A DNA stretch of 47,716 nt, taken from NCBI GenBank assembly GCA_020072805.1, contig JAIQGC010000017.1:1-47716 (forward strand), given 5' to 3'. Position 1 is the stretch's first letter. Every line of letters starts with the position of its first letter. This DNA comes from Terriglobia bacterium (GTDB taxonomy: Bacteria; Acidobacteriota; Terriglobia; Acidiferrales; UBA7541). Under the pieces are notes generated by a model. That model was not told the origin of the DNA and ran no database searches. It worked only from the letters and a program-made list of their open reading frames with translations. This document shows positions 35,952-45,575 of the stretch, piece after piece. Both the position numbers and the translations under genes were made by a program.

Positions 35952-37037
35952 GTGAAGCTTCTGCAACAGGCTTACGACTGGCTGGACGAGCGCCTGGACT
36001 TCAAGGACCTGGCCGCCCCTCTTGCCAAGAAGACCGTGCCCATGCACGGGCGCTCCTACTGGTATTTTCTGGGCGGCATCACCCTCTTCCTTTTCATGTT
36101 GCAGGTTTGCACGGGAATCCTCCTGCTGCTCTATTACCGCCCCAGCGCCGGCGAAGCCTTCGAAAGCGTGCAGTACATCATGACCCGCGTGCAGTTCGGC
36201 TGGCTGGTGCGCTCTATCCACTCCTGGGCCGCCAACCTCATGATCTTCACCGCTTTCGCGCACATGTTCAGCGTGCTGTTCCTCAAGGCCTACCGCAAGC
36301 CCCGCGAGCTCACCTGGGTGACCGGCATGCTCCTGCTCTTCCTGGCCATGGGCTTTGGCTTCAGCGGCTACCTCCTGCCCTGGAACACGCTGGCCTTTTT
36401 CGCCACCAAGGTGGGCACGGACATTGCCGGACAGGTTCCCGTGGTCGGCAAGTGGATCATGATTTTTCTGCGCGGCGGCGAGGAAGTGACCGGAGCGACG
36501 CTGACGCGCTTTTTTGGCTTCCACGTGGCCGTGCTCCCCGGCATCACCACGGTTCTTATTGCCGGGCATATCTTCCTGGTGCAGCGCTTCGGCATGAGCG
36601 TCCCGCCGGAAGTGGAAGAACGCTGGAAGGCGGCGCCCGCGGAAGCGCGGGAAATGAAATTCTTTCCCAGCTTTTTCCTGCGCGAGCTGATGGCCTGGTA
36701 TATCGCCCTGGCCGTGCTGGGCGCGCTGGCCGCGTTGCTGCCGTGGGAACTGGGCACCAAGGCGGACCCCTTCGCTCCGGCGCCCCTCGGCATCAAGCCC
36801 GAGTGGTATTTCCTGTTCATGTTTCAGACGCTGAAGCTCATCCCCGCCAAGGTGTGGCTGGTGGACGGAGAGTTGCTGGGCATTCTGGTCTTCGGCGCGG
36901 CCGGTGGTTTGTGGGTTCTCCTGCCTTTCTTCGACGGCGCGGCCCGCGGGCGCGGCCGCAGAATGATCTTGGGCGCGGGCATTTTCGCGCTGGCGTTTAT
37001 TCTGGTGATGACGGTCTATGGCTATGTGGCGAAATAA
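35952..37037 (+). CDS. Cytochrome b of a bc-type complex (361 aa)
   Basis: Integral membrane quinol-oxidising subunit with the cytochrome b6 and subunit-IV-like parts fused. Four haem-ligand histidines are visible: H90/H104 (13 residues between) and H191/H206 (14 between), the spacing of b6-type proteins. The Qo-site PEWY is in [15 protein letters not shown]. The start is GTG 35952. The complex appears to lack a classical cytochrome c1/f; the adjacent 9-haem anchored cytochrome may replace it. Confidence 0.93.
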   Translation: MKLLQQAYDWLDERLDFKDLAAPLAKKTVPMHGRSYWYFLGGITLFLFMLQVCTGILLLLYYRPSAGEAFESVQYIMTRVQFGWLVRSIHSWAANLMIFTAFAHMFSVLFLKAYRKPRELTWVTGMLLLFLAMGFGFSGYLLPWNTLAFFATKVGTDIAGQVPVVGKWIMIFLRGGEEVTGATLTRFFGFHVAVLPGITTVLIAGHIFLVQRFGMSVPPEVEERWKAAPAEAREMKFFPSFFLRELMAWYIALAVLGALAALLPWELGTKADPFAPAPLGIKPEWYFLFMFQTLKLIPAKVWLVDGELLGILVFGAAGGLWVLLPFFDGAARGRGRRMILGAGIFALAFILVMTVYGYVAK

Positions 37038-38280
37038 AACGATCTGGCGGTACGCGTGGCCCGGCCTGCTGCTTTGCCTCGCGGCCGTTCCCGCTCTCGC
37101 GCAATCAACCAGCACCTGCCTGGATTGCCACGCTACGCTCGACCCGCCGCTGCAGGTGACCGAGCAGCAGTTCGCCGCGGACATTCATGCGCAGAAAGGA
37201 CTGACCTGCGCGAGTTGCCATGGCGGCGATCCCAAGCTCGCGGACATGGACGCGATGAGCAAGAAGGCCGGCTTCCGCGGAAAGATCGAAAAGAAGCAGA
37301 TTCCGGAATTGTGCGGCAAATGCCATTCCGACGGGGCCTACATGCGGCAATACAACCCCTCGCTGCGCACCGATCAGCTCGCCCAGTATAAAACCAGCGT
37401 GCACGGAAAGCTGCTGGCCAAAGGCGACCTAAAAGTCGCCGTCTGCACGGACTGCCACGGGCTGCACGGATTGCGCCCGGCCAGCGACACGCGCTCGCAG
37501 GTCCATCCCTTGAATGTGGCGAAGACCTGTTCGCGCTGCCATGCCGACGCCGCCTACATGAAGGACCACCACATCCCTACCGACCAGTTCGCCAAGTACA
37601 CCACGAGCGTGCATTTTGATGCGCTGACCGTGCGCGGAGACTTGAGCGCGCCCACTTGCACCACCTGCCACGGAAATCACGGCGCCGCGCCTCCGGGCGT
37701 GGATTCGGTGCAAAACGTGTGCTCGAACTGCCATGTGTTTCAGTCCCAGCTCTACGAAAAGAGTTCGCACAAAGCCGCTTTCCAGCGCTCCGCTCTTCCC
37801 GGATGCATGGTCTGCCACGGAAAGCACGACATCAGCCACCCCACCGACGCCAATCTGGGCGCCGGCCCCAAGGCCGTATGCATGCAGTGCCACAAACCCG
37901 GAGACGTCTGCGACCAGGCCCGCGTGAAAATCCTCGGCAACCTGACGCAACTCGACGACGGCATCCGCGGCGCCGATCAGCTTCTGGCGGCCGCCGAAGC
38001 TTCCGGCATGGAGGTCAGCGAAGCGCGGCTCGAGCAGGATCAGGCGCGCGATGCCCTGACCAAGGCGCGCGTTTCCATCCACCGCTTCCGGGTGGACCCG
38101 GTGAATCAGGACGTGCAGGCGGGCATGAAGATCGTGGCCAAGAACCTGCAAGCGGGAAAGGATGCGCTGCGCGAGCGCGATTACCGGCGCATGGGCCTGG
38201 GCGTGGCCCTCCTGAGCATCTTCATGGTGCTGGTGGGGCTGCGCCTGTACATCGGAAAGATGGAACAGAAGGCGCGCTGA
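37018..38280 (+). CDS. Nine-haem membrane-anchored cytochrome c (420 aa)
   Basis: Signal peptide (residues ~1-28) and nine CxxCH motifs (CLDCH, CASCH, CGKCH, CTDCH, CSRCH, CTTCH, CSNCH, CMVCH, CMQCH) in the first ~300 residues. A helical coiled-coil-like stretch (residues ~300-385) and a C-terminal TM helix ([19 protein letters not shown]) anchor it. The start overlaps the end of the cytochrome b gene by about 20 bp, hinting that it is the high-potential haem subunit of that complex. A second ATG 6 bp later is possible. Confidence 0.88.
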   Translation: MAMWRNKTIWRYAWPGLLLCLAAVPALAQSTSTCLDCHATLDPPLQVTEQQFAADIHAQKGLTCASCHGGDPKLADMDAMSKKAGFRGKIEKKQIPELCGKCHSDGAYMRQYNPSLRTDQLAQYKTSVHGKLLAKGDLKVAVCTDCHGLHGLRPASDTRSQVHPLNVAKTCSRCHADAAYMKDHHIPTDQFAKYTTSVHFDALTVRGDLSAPTCTTCHGNHGAAPPGVDSVQNVCSNCHVFQSQLYEKSSHKAAFQRSALPGCMVCHGKHDISHPTDANLGAGPKAVCMQCHKPGDVCDQARVKILGNLTQLDDGIRGADQLLAAAEASGMEVSEARLEQDQARDALTKARVSIHRFRVDPVNQDVQAGMKIVAKNLQAGKDALRERDYRRMGLGVALLSIFMVLVGLRLYIGKMEQKAR

Positions 38281-38358
38281 ACGCCGCGCGCGGCACGAAT
38301 TTCGAAAATTCCGCGGGGCCTTCAACGAACCCTGCGCGAAAGCAAGAGGGAGGCAACC

Positions 38359-38703
38359 ATGACAATGCGAATCAACTGGGCGGTAAAATTCGGCGCGTGT
38401 CTTCTGGCGCTCGCCGTGATGCTCCTGTGGAGCGCGCCAGCGCAGGCCCAGAGCGCGGGCGAAAAGGTGTACAAGGCGAAGTGCGCGGGGTGCCACGGTC
38501 CGGACGGAACCGCCGCCACCGCCGCCGGAAAGGCCACCAAGACGCCCAGCGTCTGCACCGAGGAGGCCGCCAAGGCCACCGATGCGGATTGGACGGAAAT
38601 CATCACCAAGGGCAAGAACAAGATGCCCGCCTATGACAAGAAGCTGACCGAGGCGGAAATCAAGGACGTCATTGCCTACATGAGAAGTCTGTGCAAGAAA
38701 TAG
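38359..38703 (+). CDS. Monohaem class I cytochrome c (114 aa)
   Basis: Signal peptide to ~AQA, CAGCH haem site, probable Met ligand in TKGKNKMPAYDKKL. Paralogue of the 35126 cytochrome. It lies between the 9-haem and NapC-like genes. Confidence 0.88.
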   Translation: MTMRINWAVKFGACLLALAVMLLWSAPAQAQSAGEKVYKAKCAGCHGPDGTAATAAGKATKTPSVCTEEAAKATDADWTEIITKGKNKMPAYDKKLTEAEIKDVIAYMRSLCKK

Positions 38704-38743
38704 CGGCGCCCTTCTAACGTCGGAGAGACAGTCTGGTTCGGTC

Positions 38744-38777
38744 TGCGGTCCCCGGCGCCTCCCCGCCAGGGACCGCA
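38744..38777 (+). terminator. Stem-loop before the NapC-like gene
   Basis: TGCGGTCCC (38744-38752) and GGGACCGCA (38769-38777) make a perfect 9-bp stem with a 16-nt loop, in a 122-bp gap. AATTTATT follows. It is probably an attenuator or partial stop inside the operon. Confidence 0.45.
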
Positions 38778-38825
38778 ATTTATTGCGCTCAGGGAACGAA
38801 AGGAAATAAGCAGCGGCGGCAAACG

Positions 38826-40274
38826 ATGAGCCCACAGCACACCATCCGCGAATGGGTCCGGCTGTTCTATTACCTGGGGCAGAATTTTGCCTCCATGGCC
38901 GGTGTGGTTCTCACCACCAGCAGCGCCTTCACCATGATCGGCTTCTGGATCCTGGAGTCCCTGCAACGCGGCCCCGTTCATCCTTACATCGGCATCCTGA
39001 TCTTTCTGATTCTTCCGGGACTCTTCATCCTGGGATTGCTCCTGATCCCCCTGGGCATCTGGCTGCGCCAGAGCTCGCTGCGCAAGCGCCAGGCCCTCCC
39101 GCTCACCTATCCCGCGGTGGATTTCGCCATCCCCGCGGCGCGCCGCGCTTTCCTGCTGGTCAGCGGCGCCACCCTGCTGAATGCCGTTATCGTCTCCATG
39201 GCCTCCTATCGCGGCGTGGAATACATGGACACCACGCAGTTCTGCGGACAGACCTGCCACACGGTCATGATTCCCGAATTCACCGCCTATCAGAATTCGC
39301 CTCATTCCAACGTTTCCTGCGTGGCCTGCCACATCGGGCCCGGCGCCGGCTGGTTTGTGCGTTCCAAGCTTTCCGGCGTGCGCCAGGTCTTTGCCGTGAC
39401 CTTCCATACGTATTCACGGCCCATTCCCGCTCCGGTCAAATACCTCCGCCCCGCGCGGGAAACCTGCGAGCAATGCCACTGGCCGCAGCGCTTCACCGGC
39501 GACAAGTTCCTGGTGAAAACCAAATACAAGGACGACGAGAAAAACACCGCGCTGAAGACCGTCCTGCTGATGAAGATCGGCGGACGCACCTGGCAGGGCG
39601 TTGCGGGCATTCACGGGCGCCACCTGGATGCCGGCTCGCGCATCCGTTACACCTCCATTGACGAGCAGCGCCAGGTCATCCCCGTGGTGTTCTACACCGA
39701 CGACGCCGGAAAAAACGTGGAATACGTTTCCAGCGACGCCAAAGCCACCCCGCAGCAACTGGCCGCCGGCGAAACCCGCACCATGGATTGCGTGGACTGC
39801 CACAACCGCCCCACGCATGCCTTTGAAATGCCCGATGCGGCCCTGGACAAGCGCATGAGCGAAGGCCTGGTCAGCCCCGAATTGCCCTTTATCAAGAAGA
39901 AGGGCATGGAGCTGCTCAAGGCCGAATATCCGGACCGTGACGAAGCCCGCCGCCGCATCATCACCGAACTCAACGAGTTCTACCGCGCCTCCTATCCGCA
40001 GATTTACCGGGCCCGGCGCACCGTGGTGCAGCAGTCGGCTGAGCAGGTGGCCGCCATTTACGAGCGCAATATTTTCCCGGACATGAAGCTGTCCTGGGGC
40101 ACGCATCCCAATAATCTGGGGCACAACGATTTCCCCGGCTGTTTTCGCTGCCATGACGGCAGCCATACCAGCGCGGACGGAAAGACAATCGACAACGATT
40201 GCTCCGCCTGCCACGCCCTGCTGGCCATGGAAGAGGAAAATCCCAAGGTGCTGACTGACTTGGGGCTGAAATAG
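38826..40274 (+). CDS. NapC/NirT-like multihaem cytochrome c, inner-membrane (482 aa)
   Basis: Three N-terminal TM helices (residues ~18-115) precede a periplasmic haem domain. The first haem site is CGQTCH, a CxxxCH spacing known in NapC-like Geobacter proteins, followed by CVACH, CEQCH, CVDCH, CFRCH and CSACH: six in all. HTVMIPE after the first site is like the Met-containing NapC/NrfH signature. Such proteins take electrons from menaquinol to periplasmic cytochromes; Geobacter ImcH is an analogue. ATG 38826 has only a weak ribosome site. Confidence 0.85.
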   Translation: MSPQHTIREWVRLFYYLGQNFASMAGVVLTTSSAFTMIGFWILESLQRGPVHPYIGILIFLILPGLFILGLLLIPLGIWLRQSSLRKRQALPLTYPAVDFAIPAARRAFLLVSGATLLNAVIVSMASYRGVEYMDTTQFCGQTCHTVMIPEFTAYQNSPHSNVSCVACHIGPGAGWFVRSKLSGVRQVFAVTFHTYSRPIPAPVKYLRPARETCEQCHWPQRFTGDKFLVKTKYKDDEKNTALKTVLLMKIGGRTWQGVAGIHGRHLDAGSRIRYTSIDEQRQVIPVVFYTDDAGKNVEYVSSDAKATPQQLAAGETRTMDCVDCHNRPTHAFEMPDAALDKRMSEGLVSPELPFIKKKGMELLKAEYPDRDEARRRIITELNEFYRASYPQIYRARRTVVQQSAEQVAAIYERNIFPDMKLSWGTHPNNLGHNDFPGCFRCHDGSHTSADGKTIDNDCSACHALLAMEEENPKVLTDLGLK

Positions 40275-40308
40275 CCGCCGGCAAAGTTTGCAGGAAAGTC
40301 TGGGAGCG

Positions 40309-43137
40309 GTGAAAGTTAGGGTCCAGGAAAGTTCGCAATCCGCGGGCGGAAACGCCTTCCGCGGATTTCTCTTGCTGCTTCTCCTCCACGCCGCCGCTTC
40401 CGTGTCCTCCCGCGCCGCTTCTCCATCTCCTGCCACCAACGAGGAATGTCTCGCCTGCCACGGCGATAAAAGCATGTCCGTGGAACATTCCGGGCGAACC
40501 GTGTCCCTCTATGTGGACGGGAAAAAGCTGGCCGTCTCGGCGCATGCCAGCCTGGGCTGCACCGCCTGCCACGCCAGCCTGGAAGGCCAGGAGATTCCTC
40601 ACGGCGCGCCGGTCGAGCGCGTGGACTGCGGCCTGTGTCACGCTCCCGAGCAGGAGCAGCATGCCCGCTCGCTGCACGGAAAGGCGGTGGCGCGCGGCGA
40701 CCCTCTGGCGCCGCGCTGTAAGGACTGCCACGGCAAACACGACATCTTTCCCGTCAAAGATCCCCGCTCGGCGGTGGCCCCGCTGCGAGTCCCCTTCGTC
40801 TGCGGCCGCTGCCATCGCGAAGGGACTCCGGTGCAGCGCAACCGCGACATCCCGCAAAGCAACATTCTGGAAAACTATTCGGAAAGCATTCACGGCGAAG
40901 GTTTGCTGAAAAAGGGCCTGATCGTGGCCCCCACCTGCGCCACCTGCCACACGGCCCACCTGATCCTGCCGCATACCGACCCGGCTTCCAGCATCGCCAG
41001 GAAAAACATCGCCGCGACCTGCACGCGCTGCCACGCGCAGATCGAGGAGGTGCACCGCAAGACCATCAAGGGCGAATTGTGGGAAAAGCAGTCGCACATT
41101 CTTCCCGCCTGCGTCGATTGTCACCAGCCGCACAAAATCCGCAATGTCTTCTATGAGCAGGGCATGGCCGACGCCGATTGCCTGCGCTGCCATGGCAATC
41201 CGCGCCTGCGCCGCGCCCGCGACTCTCGCTCCATGTTCGTCCCGGCGGCCGAACTGGCCGGCTCGCGCCACTCCAAAATTGCCTGCAGCCAGTGCCACTC
41301 GGAAGTGAACGCTTCGCGCCTGCGCCCCTGCGAAACCATCACCCGCCCGGTGGACTGCACCGCCTGCCACGAGGAAATCGGCAGGCAATACCAGAGCAGC
41401 ACCCATGGGCAGCTCTTGGGCGCAAAAAATCCCGTGGCTCCGGACTGCCGCGAATGCCACGGAACGCATGCCGTGCTGGGCAAGAGCAACCCCGCCTCGC
41501 CCTCGTTCCCCACGAATATTCCCGCGCTGTGCGCGCGCTGCCATCGCGAGGGGCAAAAGGCCGCCGCGCGTTACACCGGAACGCAGCACGAAATCATCGA
41601 GCACTACACCGAAAGCATTCACGGCAAGGGCCTGCTCAAGAGCGGCCTGACCGTCACCGCCACCTGCACCAATTGCCACACCGCCCACCGCGTTCTCCCG
41701 CGCAGCGATCCGCAATCCAGCGTCAATCACGCTAATGTTCCCGCCACCTGCGGCCAATGCCATCACGGCATTCAAGAGCAGTTCGACCGCAGCGTTCACG
41801 TTCGCGGAAACGGCAAGAACGGCCACCCCCTGCCCGTTTGCAACGATTGCCATACGGCCCACACCATCCGCCGCGCCGACGAGGACGCCTTCAAGCTGGA
41901 CATCATGACCAAATGCGGCCGCTGCCACGAAGAGATCGCCAAAACTTATTTCGACACCTACCACGGCAAAGTCTCGCGCCTGGGCTACACCAAGACCGCC
42001 AAATGTTATGACTGCCACGGCGCGCATGACGTCCGCGCCGTGGCCGACCCCAACTCGCGCCTGAGCCGCGCCAACGTCGTGGCCACCTGCCAGAAGTGCC
42101 ACCCCGGCGCCACCCGCCGCTTCGCCGGTTACCTCACCCACGCCACGCACCACGATCCCCGCAAGTATCCCTTCCTCTTCGCCGCGTTCTGGGGTATGAC
42201 CGCGCTGCTGGCCGGCACCTTCCTGGTCAGCGGCCTGCACACCCTGCTGTGGATTCCCCGCGCCTTCCAGATGCGCCGCGAACTGCGCACCGCCGCGGTC
42301 CCGCCCGCCGGCGAGCGCCAGTTCGTGCGCTTCACGCGCCTGCATCGCGTCCTGCACACCGGCATGATTCTCTGCTTCATGAGCCTGGCGCTCACCGGAT
42401 TGACCCTGAAGTTTTCCTACACCGGCTGGGCCGTCACGCTCTCCCGCCTGCTGGGCGGTTTCGAAACCGCCGGATACATTCACCGCGCCGCGGCCGTGGT
42501 GATGTTCTCCGTCTTCGTGATGCACCTGCTGGACCTGCTGCGGCTGAAGCGCCACGAGTACCACTCCTGGAAAGCCCTGCTCTTCGGACCCGATTCCATG
42601 CTGCCCGGACGCCGCGACTTTTCCGAATTCATCGCCACCGTGAAATGGTTCGTGGGCCGCGGACCCCGCCCCTCCTATGGCCGCTGGACCTACTGGGAAA
42701 AATTCGACTACTTCGCGGTTTTCTGGGGCATCGCCATCATCGGAGCCACCGGCCTGACCCTGTGGTTCCCGGTTTTCTTCACGCGCGTGCTGCCCGGAAT
42801 GTTTCTCAACGTGGCCACCATCATTCACAGCGACGAGGCCTTGCTGGCCACCGGCTTTATTTTTACCGTGCATTTCTTCAACACCCATCTGCGCCCGGAA
42901 AAATTCCCCATGGACATCACCATCTTTACGGGGCGCGTGGCCCTCGAGGAAATGCGGCGGGATAAACCGCGCGAAGTGCAAGCCCTGGCCGCCGCCGGCA
43001 AGCTCGAGGAAAAAATGGACGCCGCCTATCCCCCCATCGTCACCCGCACCATTCGCGCCTTCGCCTGGTCCGCCCTGGCCGTGGGCTTCAGCATTGTCTT
43101 GTGGATTTTGTACGCCATGCTTTTCGCGTACCGCTAG
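40309..43137 (+). CDS. 19-haem cytochrome c fused to b-type membrane cytochrome (942 aa), CbcL-like
   Basis: After an N-terminal signal/anchor ([12 protein letters not shown]) there are nineteen CxxCH motifs in ~600 residues, then a membrane domain with four to five TM helices and several His ([40 protein letters not shown]) typical of FdnI/HydC-type dihaem b cytochromes. The layout resembles Geobacter CbcL but has about twice its c-haems. The haem part contains an internal duplication (see findings). The stop TAG lies within the left end of an interspersed palindromic element. GTG 40309 is chosen; a TTG 21 bp earlier is possible. Confidence 0.85.
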   Translation: MKVRVQESSQSAGGNAFRGFLLLLLLHAAASVSSRAASPSPATNEECLACHGDKSMSVEHSGRTVSLYVDGKKLAVSAHASLGCTACHASLEGQEIPHGAPVERVDCGLCHAPEQEQHARSLHGKAVARGDPLAPRCKDCHGKHDIFPVKDPRSAVAPLRVPFVCGRCHREGTPVQRNRDIPQSNILENYSESIHGEGLLKKGLIVAPTCATCHTAHLILPHTDPASSIARKNIAATCTRCHAQIEEVHRKTIKGELWEKQSHILPACVDCHQPHKIRNVFYEQGMADADCLRCHGNPRLRRARDSRSMFVPAAELAGSRHSKIACSQCHSEVNASRLRPCETITRPVDCTACHEEIGRQYQSSTHGQLLGAKNPVAPDCRECHGTHAVLGKSNPASPSFPTNIPALCARCHREGQKAAARYTGTQHEIIEHYTESIHGKGLLKSGLTVTATCTNCHTAHRVLPRSDPQSSVNHANVPATCGQCHHGIQEQFDRSVHVRGNGKNGHPLPVCNDCHTAHTIRRADEDAFKLDIMTKCGRCHEEIAKTYFDTYHGKVSRLGYTKTAKCYDCHGAHDVRAVADPNSRLSRANVVATCQKCHPGATRRFAGYLTHATHHDPRKYPFLFAAFWGMTALLAGTFLVSGLHTLLWIPRAFQMRRELRTAAVPPAGERQFVRFTRLHRVLHTGMILCFMSLALTGLTLKFSYTGWAVTLSRLLGGFETAGYIHRAAAVVMFSVFVMHLLDLLRLKRHEYHSWKALLFGPDSMLPGRRDFSEFIATVKWFVGRGPRPSYGRWTYWEKFDYFAVFWGIAIIGATGLTLWFPVFFTRVLPGMFLNVATIIHSDEALLATGFIFTVHFFNTHLRPEKFPMDITIFTGRVALEEMRRDKPREVQALAAAGKLEEKMDAAYPPIVTRTIRAFAWSALAVGFSIVLWILYAMLFAYR

Positions 43138-43306
43138 CAGGCTGGGGAAAAAGTGGAATTTGTCATTCTGAGTCCCGGTGCTTTTTACCGGGACGAAGAA
43201 TCTCAGCTGTATGTGCTGCAGACACTTAAAGTTGAGATGCTTCGGCGAACCTCATCGGTTCGCCTCAGCATGACACCCGTAATTGAGTCTTTCCGCAGAC
43301 TGCTAG
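43134..43306. repeat. 173-bp nested palindromic (MITE-like) element
   Basis: Outer inverted repeats CTAGCAG.CTG.GGAAA (43134-43150 and the complement 43290-43306; 15 of 17 match) enclose a second pair TGTCATTCTGAG (43161-43172) / CTCAGCATGACA (43264-43275). Two perfect hairpins lie inside them: TCCCGGT-(7)-ACCGGGA and GGCGAACC-(5)-GGTTCGCC. A third pair GAAGAATCTCA / TGAGATGCTTC is central. It has no coding capacity. The GTCATTCTGAG end type is, to my knowledge, widespread in Acidobacteria genomes. It sits between the two largest cytochrome genes. Confidence 0.7.
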
Positions 43307-43341
43307 AGAGATAGAAAAGGCCGGCGAAGGAGGATGCGCAC

Positions 43342-45468
43342 ATGCGCGTACTGAAGATTGCGGCGCTGATCCTGGCGATCGTGCTGGCGTTGCTGATGGC
43401 GCTGACCCTGCTGGCGCCCACTGCCGCGGCAAACCAGAAGGAAAATGCGGCTTGCCTGGACTGCCACGGCCAGCCGGACATGAAGAGCGAAACTGGCAAA
43501 AACATCTCCCTGCATGCGGATAAGTTTCAGGGCAGTATCCACGGCATTCTGGCGTGCCGCGACTGTCACACCGCTCTGCGCGGCTTCCCCCATCCGGCGA
43601 AAGTCCCGCGCGTGAAGTGCGCAGCCTGCCACGCCGAACCTTCCGCCGACATGCCCCGCAGCGTTCACGCCGCCCTGGGCGCGGACGCCTGCCGCTCCTG
43701 TCATGGCGACCTGCACGAACTCACTGCGGAAAACAAAGTGGCTCCGGAGAAATGCGCGGCCTGCCACGAGCAGCAGGTGAAGGAGTTGCGAGCCAGCGCG
43801 CACGGAAAAGCGCAGAAGGCCGGAGATACCGACGCCCCGGGATGCGCCAACTGCCACGGCCCCGCCCACCGCATCGTGGCATCCAGCGCAGCGGCCTCGC
43901 CCGTGGCCAAAAAGAATCTGCCGGATACCTGCTCGGCCTGTCACGGCAACAAGGAGTTTCTCTCGCGCCACCGCATTCCCCTGGCGCATCCCGTGGAAAG
44001 CTACCGCCTGAGCGTGCACGCGCAAGCCGTCGCCAGCGGAAAAAATGCGGCCACCTGCTCGGACTGCCACGGCAGCCACGGCATCGCCGTGGGGCGCGAA
44101 GCGCGTTCGCCCATCAATCACTGGAACGTGGCGGAAACCTGCGGCCGTTGCCATGCCGGCGTCGCCAAGAAATATCTCGCGGGAGTGCACGGGCAGGCCA
44201 TGCTGGCGGGCGTGCGCGACGCCCCCGTATGCACCGATTGCCACGGCGAGCACGGCATTCTTTCTCCCTCCGACGCCGGCTCCCGCGTGAACGCCGCGCG
44301 CGTTTCCATGGATACCTGCGCGCGCTGTCACAGCGACGAGCGCCTGGCCGAGCGCTACAACCTGCCCACCGACCGCGTGCCCTCCTACGCGGATAGTTTT
44401 CACGGACTTTCCATCAGCGAGGGCTCGCTGACCGTGGCCAACTGCTCCTCCTGCCACGGCGTGCATGACATCTTCCGCTCCAGCGACCCGCGCTCCATGG
44501 TGCATCCCGCCAATCTGGCGAAAACCTGCGGCCATTGCCATAACGGCGCCGGAGAACGCTTCGCCATCGGCGCGGTGCACGTGCGCACCGCCAGCGGCCC
44601 GGCGCATCCCGCCGTGCGCTGGATCCGCTGGATTTACTGGGTGCTGATCCCCCTGACGCTGTTCTTCATGGTTGCGCACAACGCCCTGGATCTCCTCTCC
44701 AAACTGGTGCGTCCGCGCCCCCGGCCGGAAAGTCCGCAGCAGGCCGTGCGCATGAATTTCCATTTTCGCCTGGCCCATTGGGGCGTCATGCTCAGTTTCC
44801 CCACGCTGGTCTTCACCGGCTTTGCCTTGAAATATCCCGCCAAGTGGTGGGCCCAGCCCCTGCTGCTGTGGGAAAGCCACATCGCGTTTCGCGGCACGCT
44901 GCACCGCATCGCAGCGGTGGTTCTGCTGGCCGCGACGATTTATCACTTTGCTCATCTGGCGGTGAATAAGCGCGACCGCTCTATCTTGCGGGCCCTGCTC
45001 CCGCGCTGGCGCGATTTCACCGATTTACTGCGCGTCCTCCGCTACAACCTGGGCTTCTCCCGCGAAGCGCCGCAATTCCCCAAATTCAGCTACGCCGAAA
45101 AAATAGAGTACTGGGCCTTTCTCTGGGGCACCGCGATCATGGCCCTCTCCGGCTTTCTGCTGTGGTTCAATAATTTCACCCTGCATTACTTTCCCAAGTG
45201 GCTGACCGACGCGGCCACCGCCGTGCACTTCTATGAAGCCCTCCTGGCCACCTTCTCCATTCTGCTCTGGCATTTTTATCTGGTGATCTTCGACCCCCTG
45301 GTTTATCCCATGGACCTCGCCTGGCTGCACGGCAGGGTTCCCGCGGAGCATTACCGCCACACGCGCCCAGACTATTACCGGGCGCTGGAGGAGGCTGGAC
45401 GGTTGCGCGAACCGGCCGCCGCGGAGTCCGGGAAGACGAAAGAAGAAGAACGGGAGCCGGGCGCTTGA
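43342..45468 (+). CDS. 13-haem cytochrome c fused to b-type membrane cytochrome (708 aa)
   Basis: Signal/anchor helix (residues ~5-28), thirteen CxxCH motifs between residues ~38 and 400, then a 4-5 helix b-type domain (WIYWVLIPLTLFFMVAHNALDLL, RLAHWGVMLSFPTLVFTGFALKY, GTLHRIAAVVLLAATIYHFAHL, HFYEALLATFSILLWHFYLVI) with paired His for b haems. It has the same plan as the preceding 19-haem protein and is presumably a second quinol-to-periplasm module. GGAGG precedes ATG 43342. It is the last gene of the operon; tnaA follows with its own promoter. Confidence 0.87.
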   Translation: MRVLKIAALILAIVLALLMALTLLAPTAAANQKENAACLDCHGQPDMKSETGKNISLHADKFQGSIHGILACRDCHTALRGFPHPAKVPRVKCAACHAEPSADMPRSVHAALGADACRSCHGDLHELTAENKVAPEKCAACHEQQVKELRASAHGKAQKAGDTDAPGCANCHGPAHRIVASSAAASPVAKKNLPDTCSACHGNKEFLSRHRIPLAHPVESYRLSVHAQAVASGKNAATCSDCHGSHGIAVGREARSPINHWNVAETCGRCHAGVAKKYLAGVHGQAMLAGVRDAPVCTDCHGEHGILSPSDAGSRVNAARVSMDTCARCHSDERLAERYNLPTDRVPSYADSFHGLSISEGSLTVANCSSCHGVHDIFRSSDPRSMVHPANLAKTCGHCHNGAGERFAIGAVHVRTASGPAHPAVRWIRWIYWVLIPLTLFFMVAHNALDLLSKLVRPRPRPESPQQAVRMNFHFRLAHWGVMLSFPTLVFTGFALKYPAKWWAQPLLLWESHIAFRGTLHRIAAVVLLAATIYHFAHLAVNKRDRSILRALLPRWRDFTDLLRVLRYNLGFSREAPQFPKFSYAEKIEYWAFLWGTAIMALSGFLLWFNNFTLHYFPKWLTDAATAVHFYEALLATFSILLWHFYLVIFDPLVYPMDLAWLHGRVPAEHYRHTRPDYYRALEEAGRLREPAAAESGKTKEEEREPGA

Positions 45469-45507
45469 GCGCAAGAGAAATCCCGCCCTTGCGAATGGGG
45501 ACCGCGA

Positions 45508-45536
45508 GTGACCTGCTTAGATGCAGATGATATAGT
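45508..45536 (+). promoter_or_regulatory. Probable promoter of tnaA
   Basis: GTGACC (45508-45513), 17-bp spacer, TATAGT (45531-45536); predicted start near 45543, ~33 nt before the gene. No TnaC-like leader peptide fits in the gap. Confidence 0.4.
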
Positions 45537-45575
45537 CTGTAATTCTCGCGCAGGCGCGGAAAGGCGGCCCTGGCC

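Noticed and set aside
40723-41800. Regularly spaced repeats as a possible CRISPR array
   Set aside because: The periodicity comes from CxxCH codons in a coding sequence; no conserved direct repeats with unique spacers are seen anywhere in the window.
39970-42981. 1003-codon open frame on the minus strand
   Set aside because: It lies wholly opposite the cytochrome genes. Its composition reflects CxxCH and Ala/Gly/Arg codon bias, with no domain pattern.
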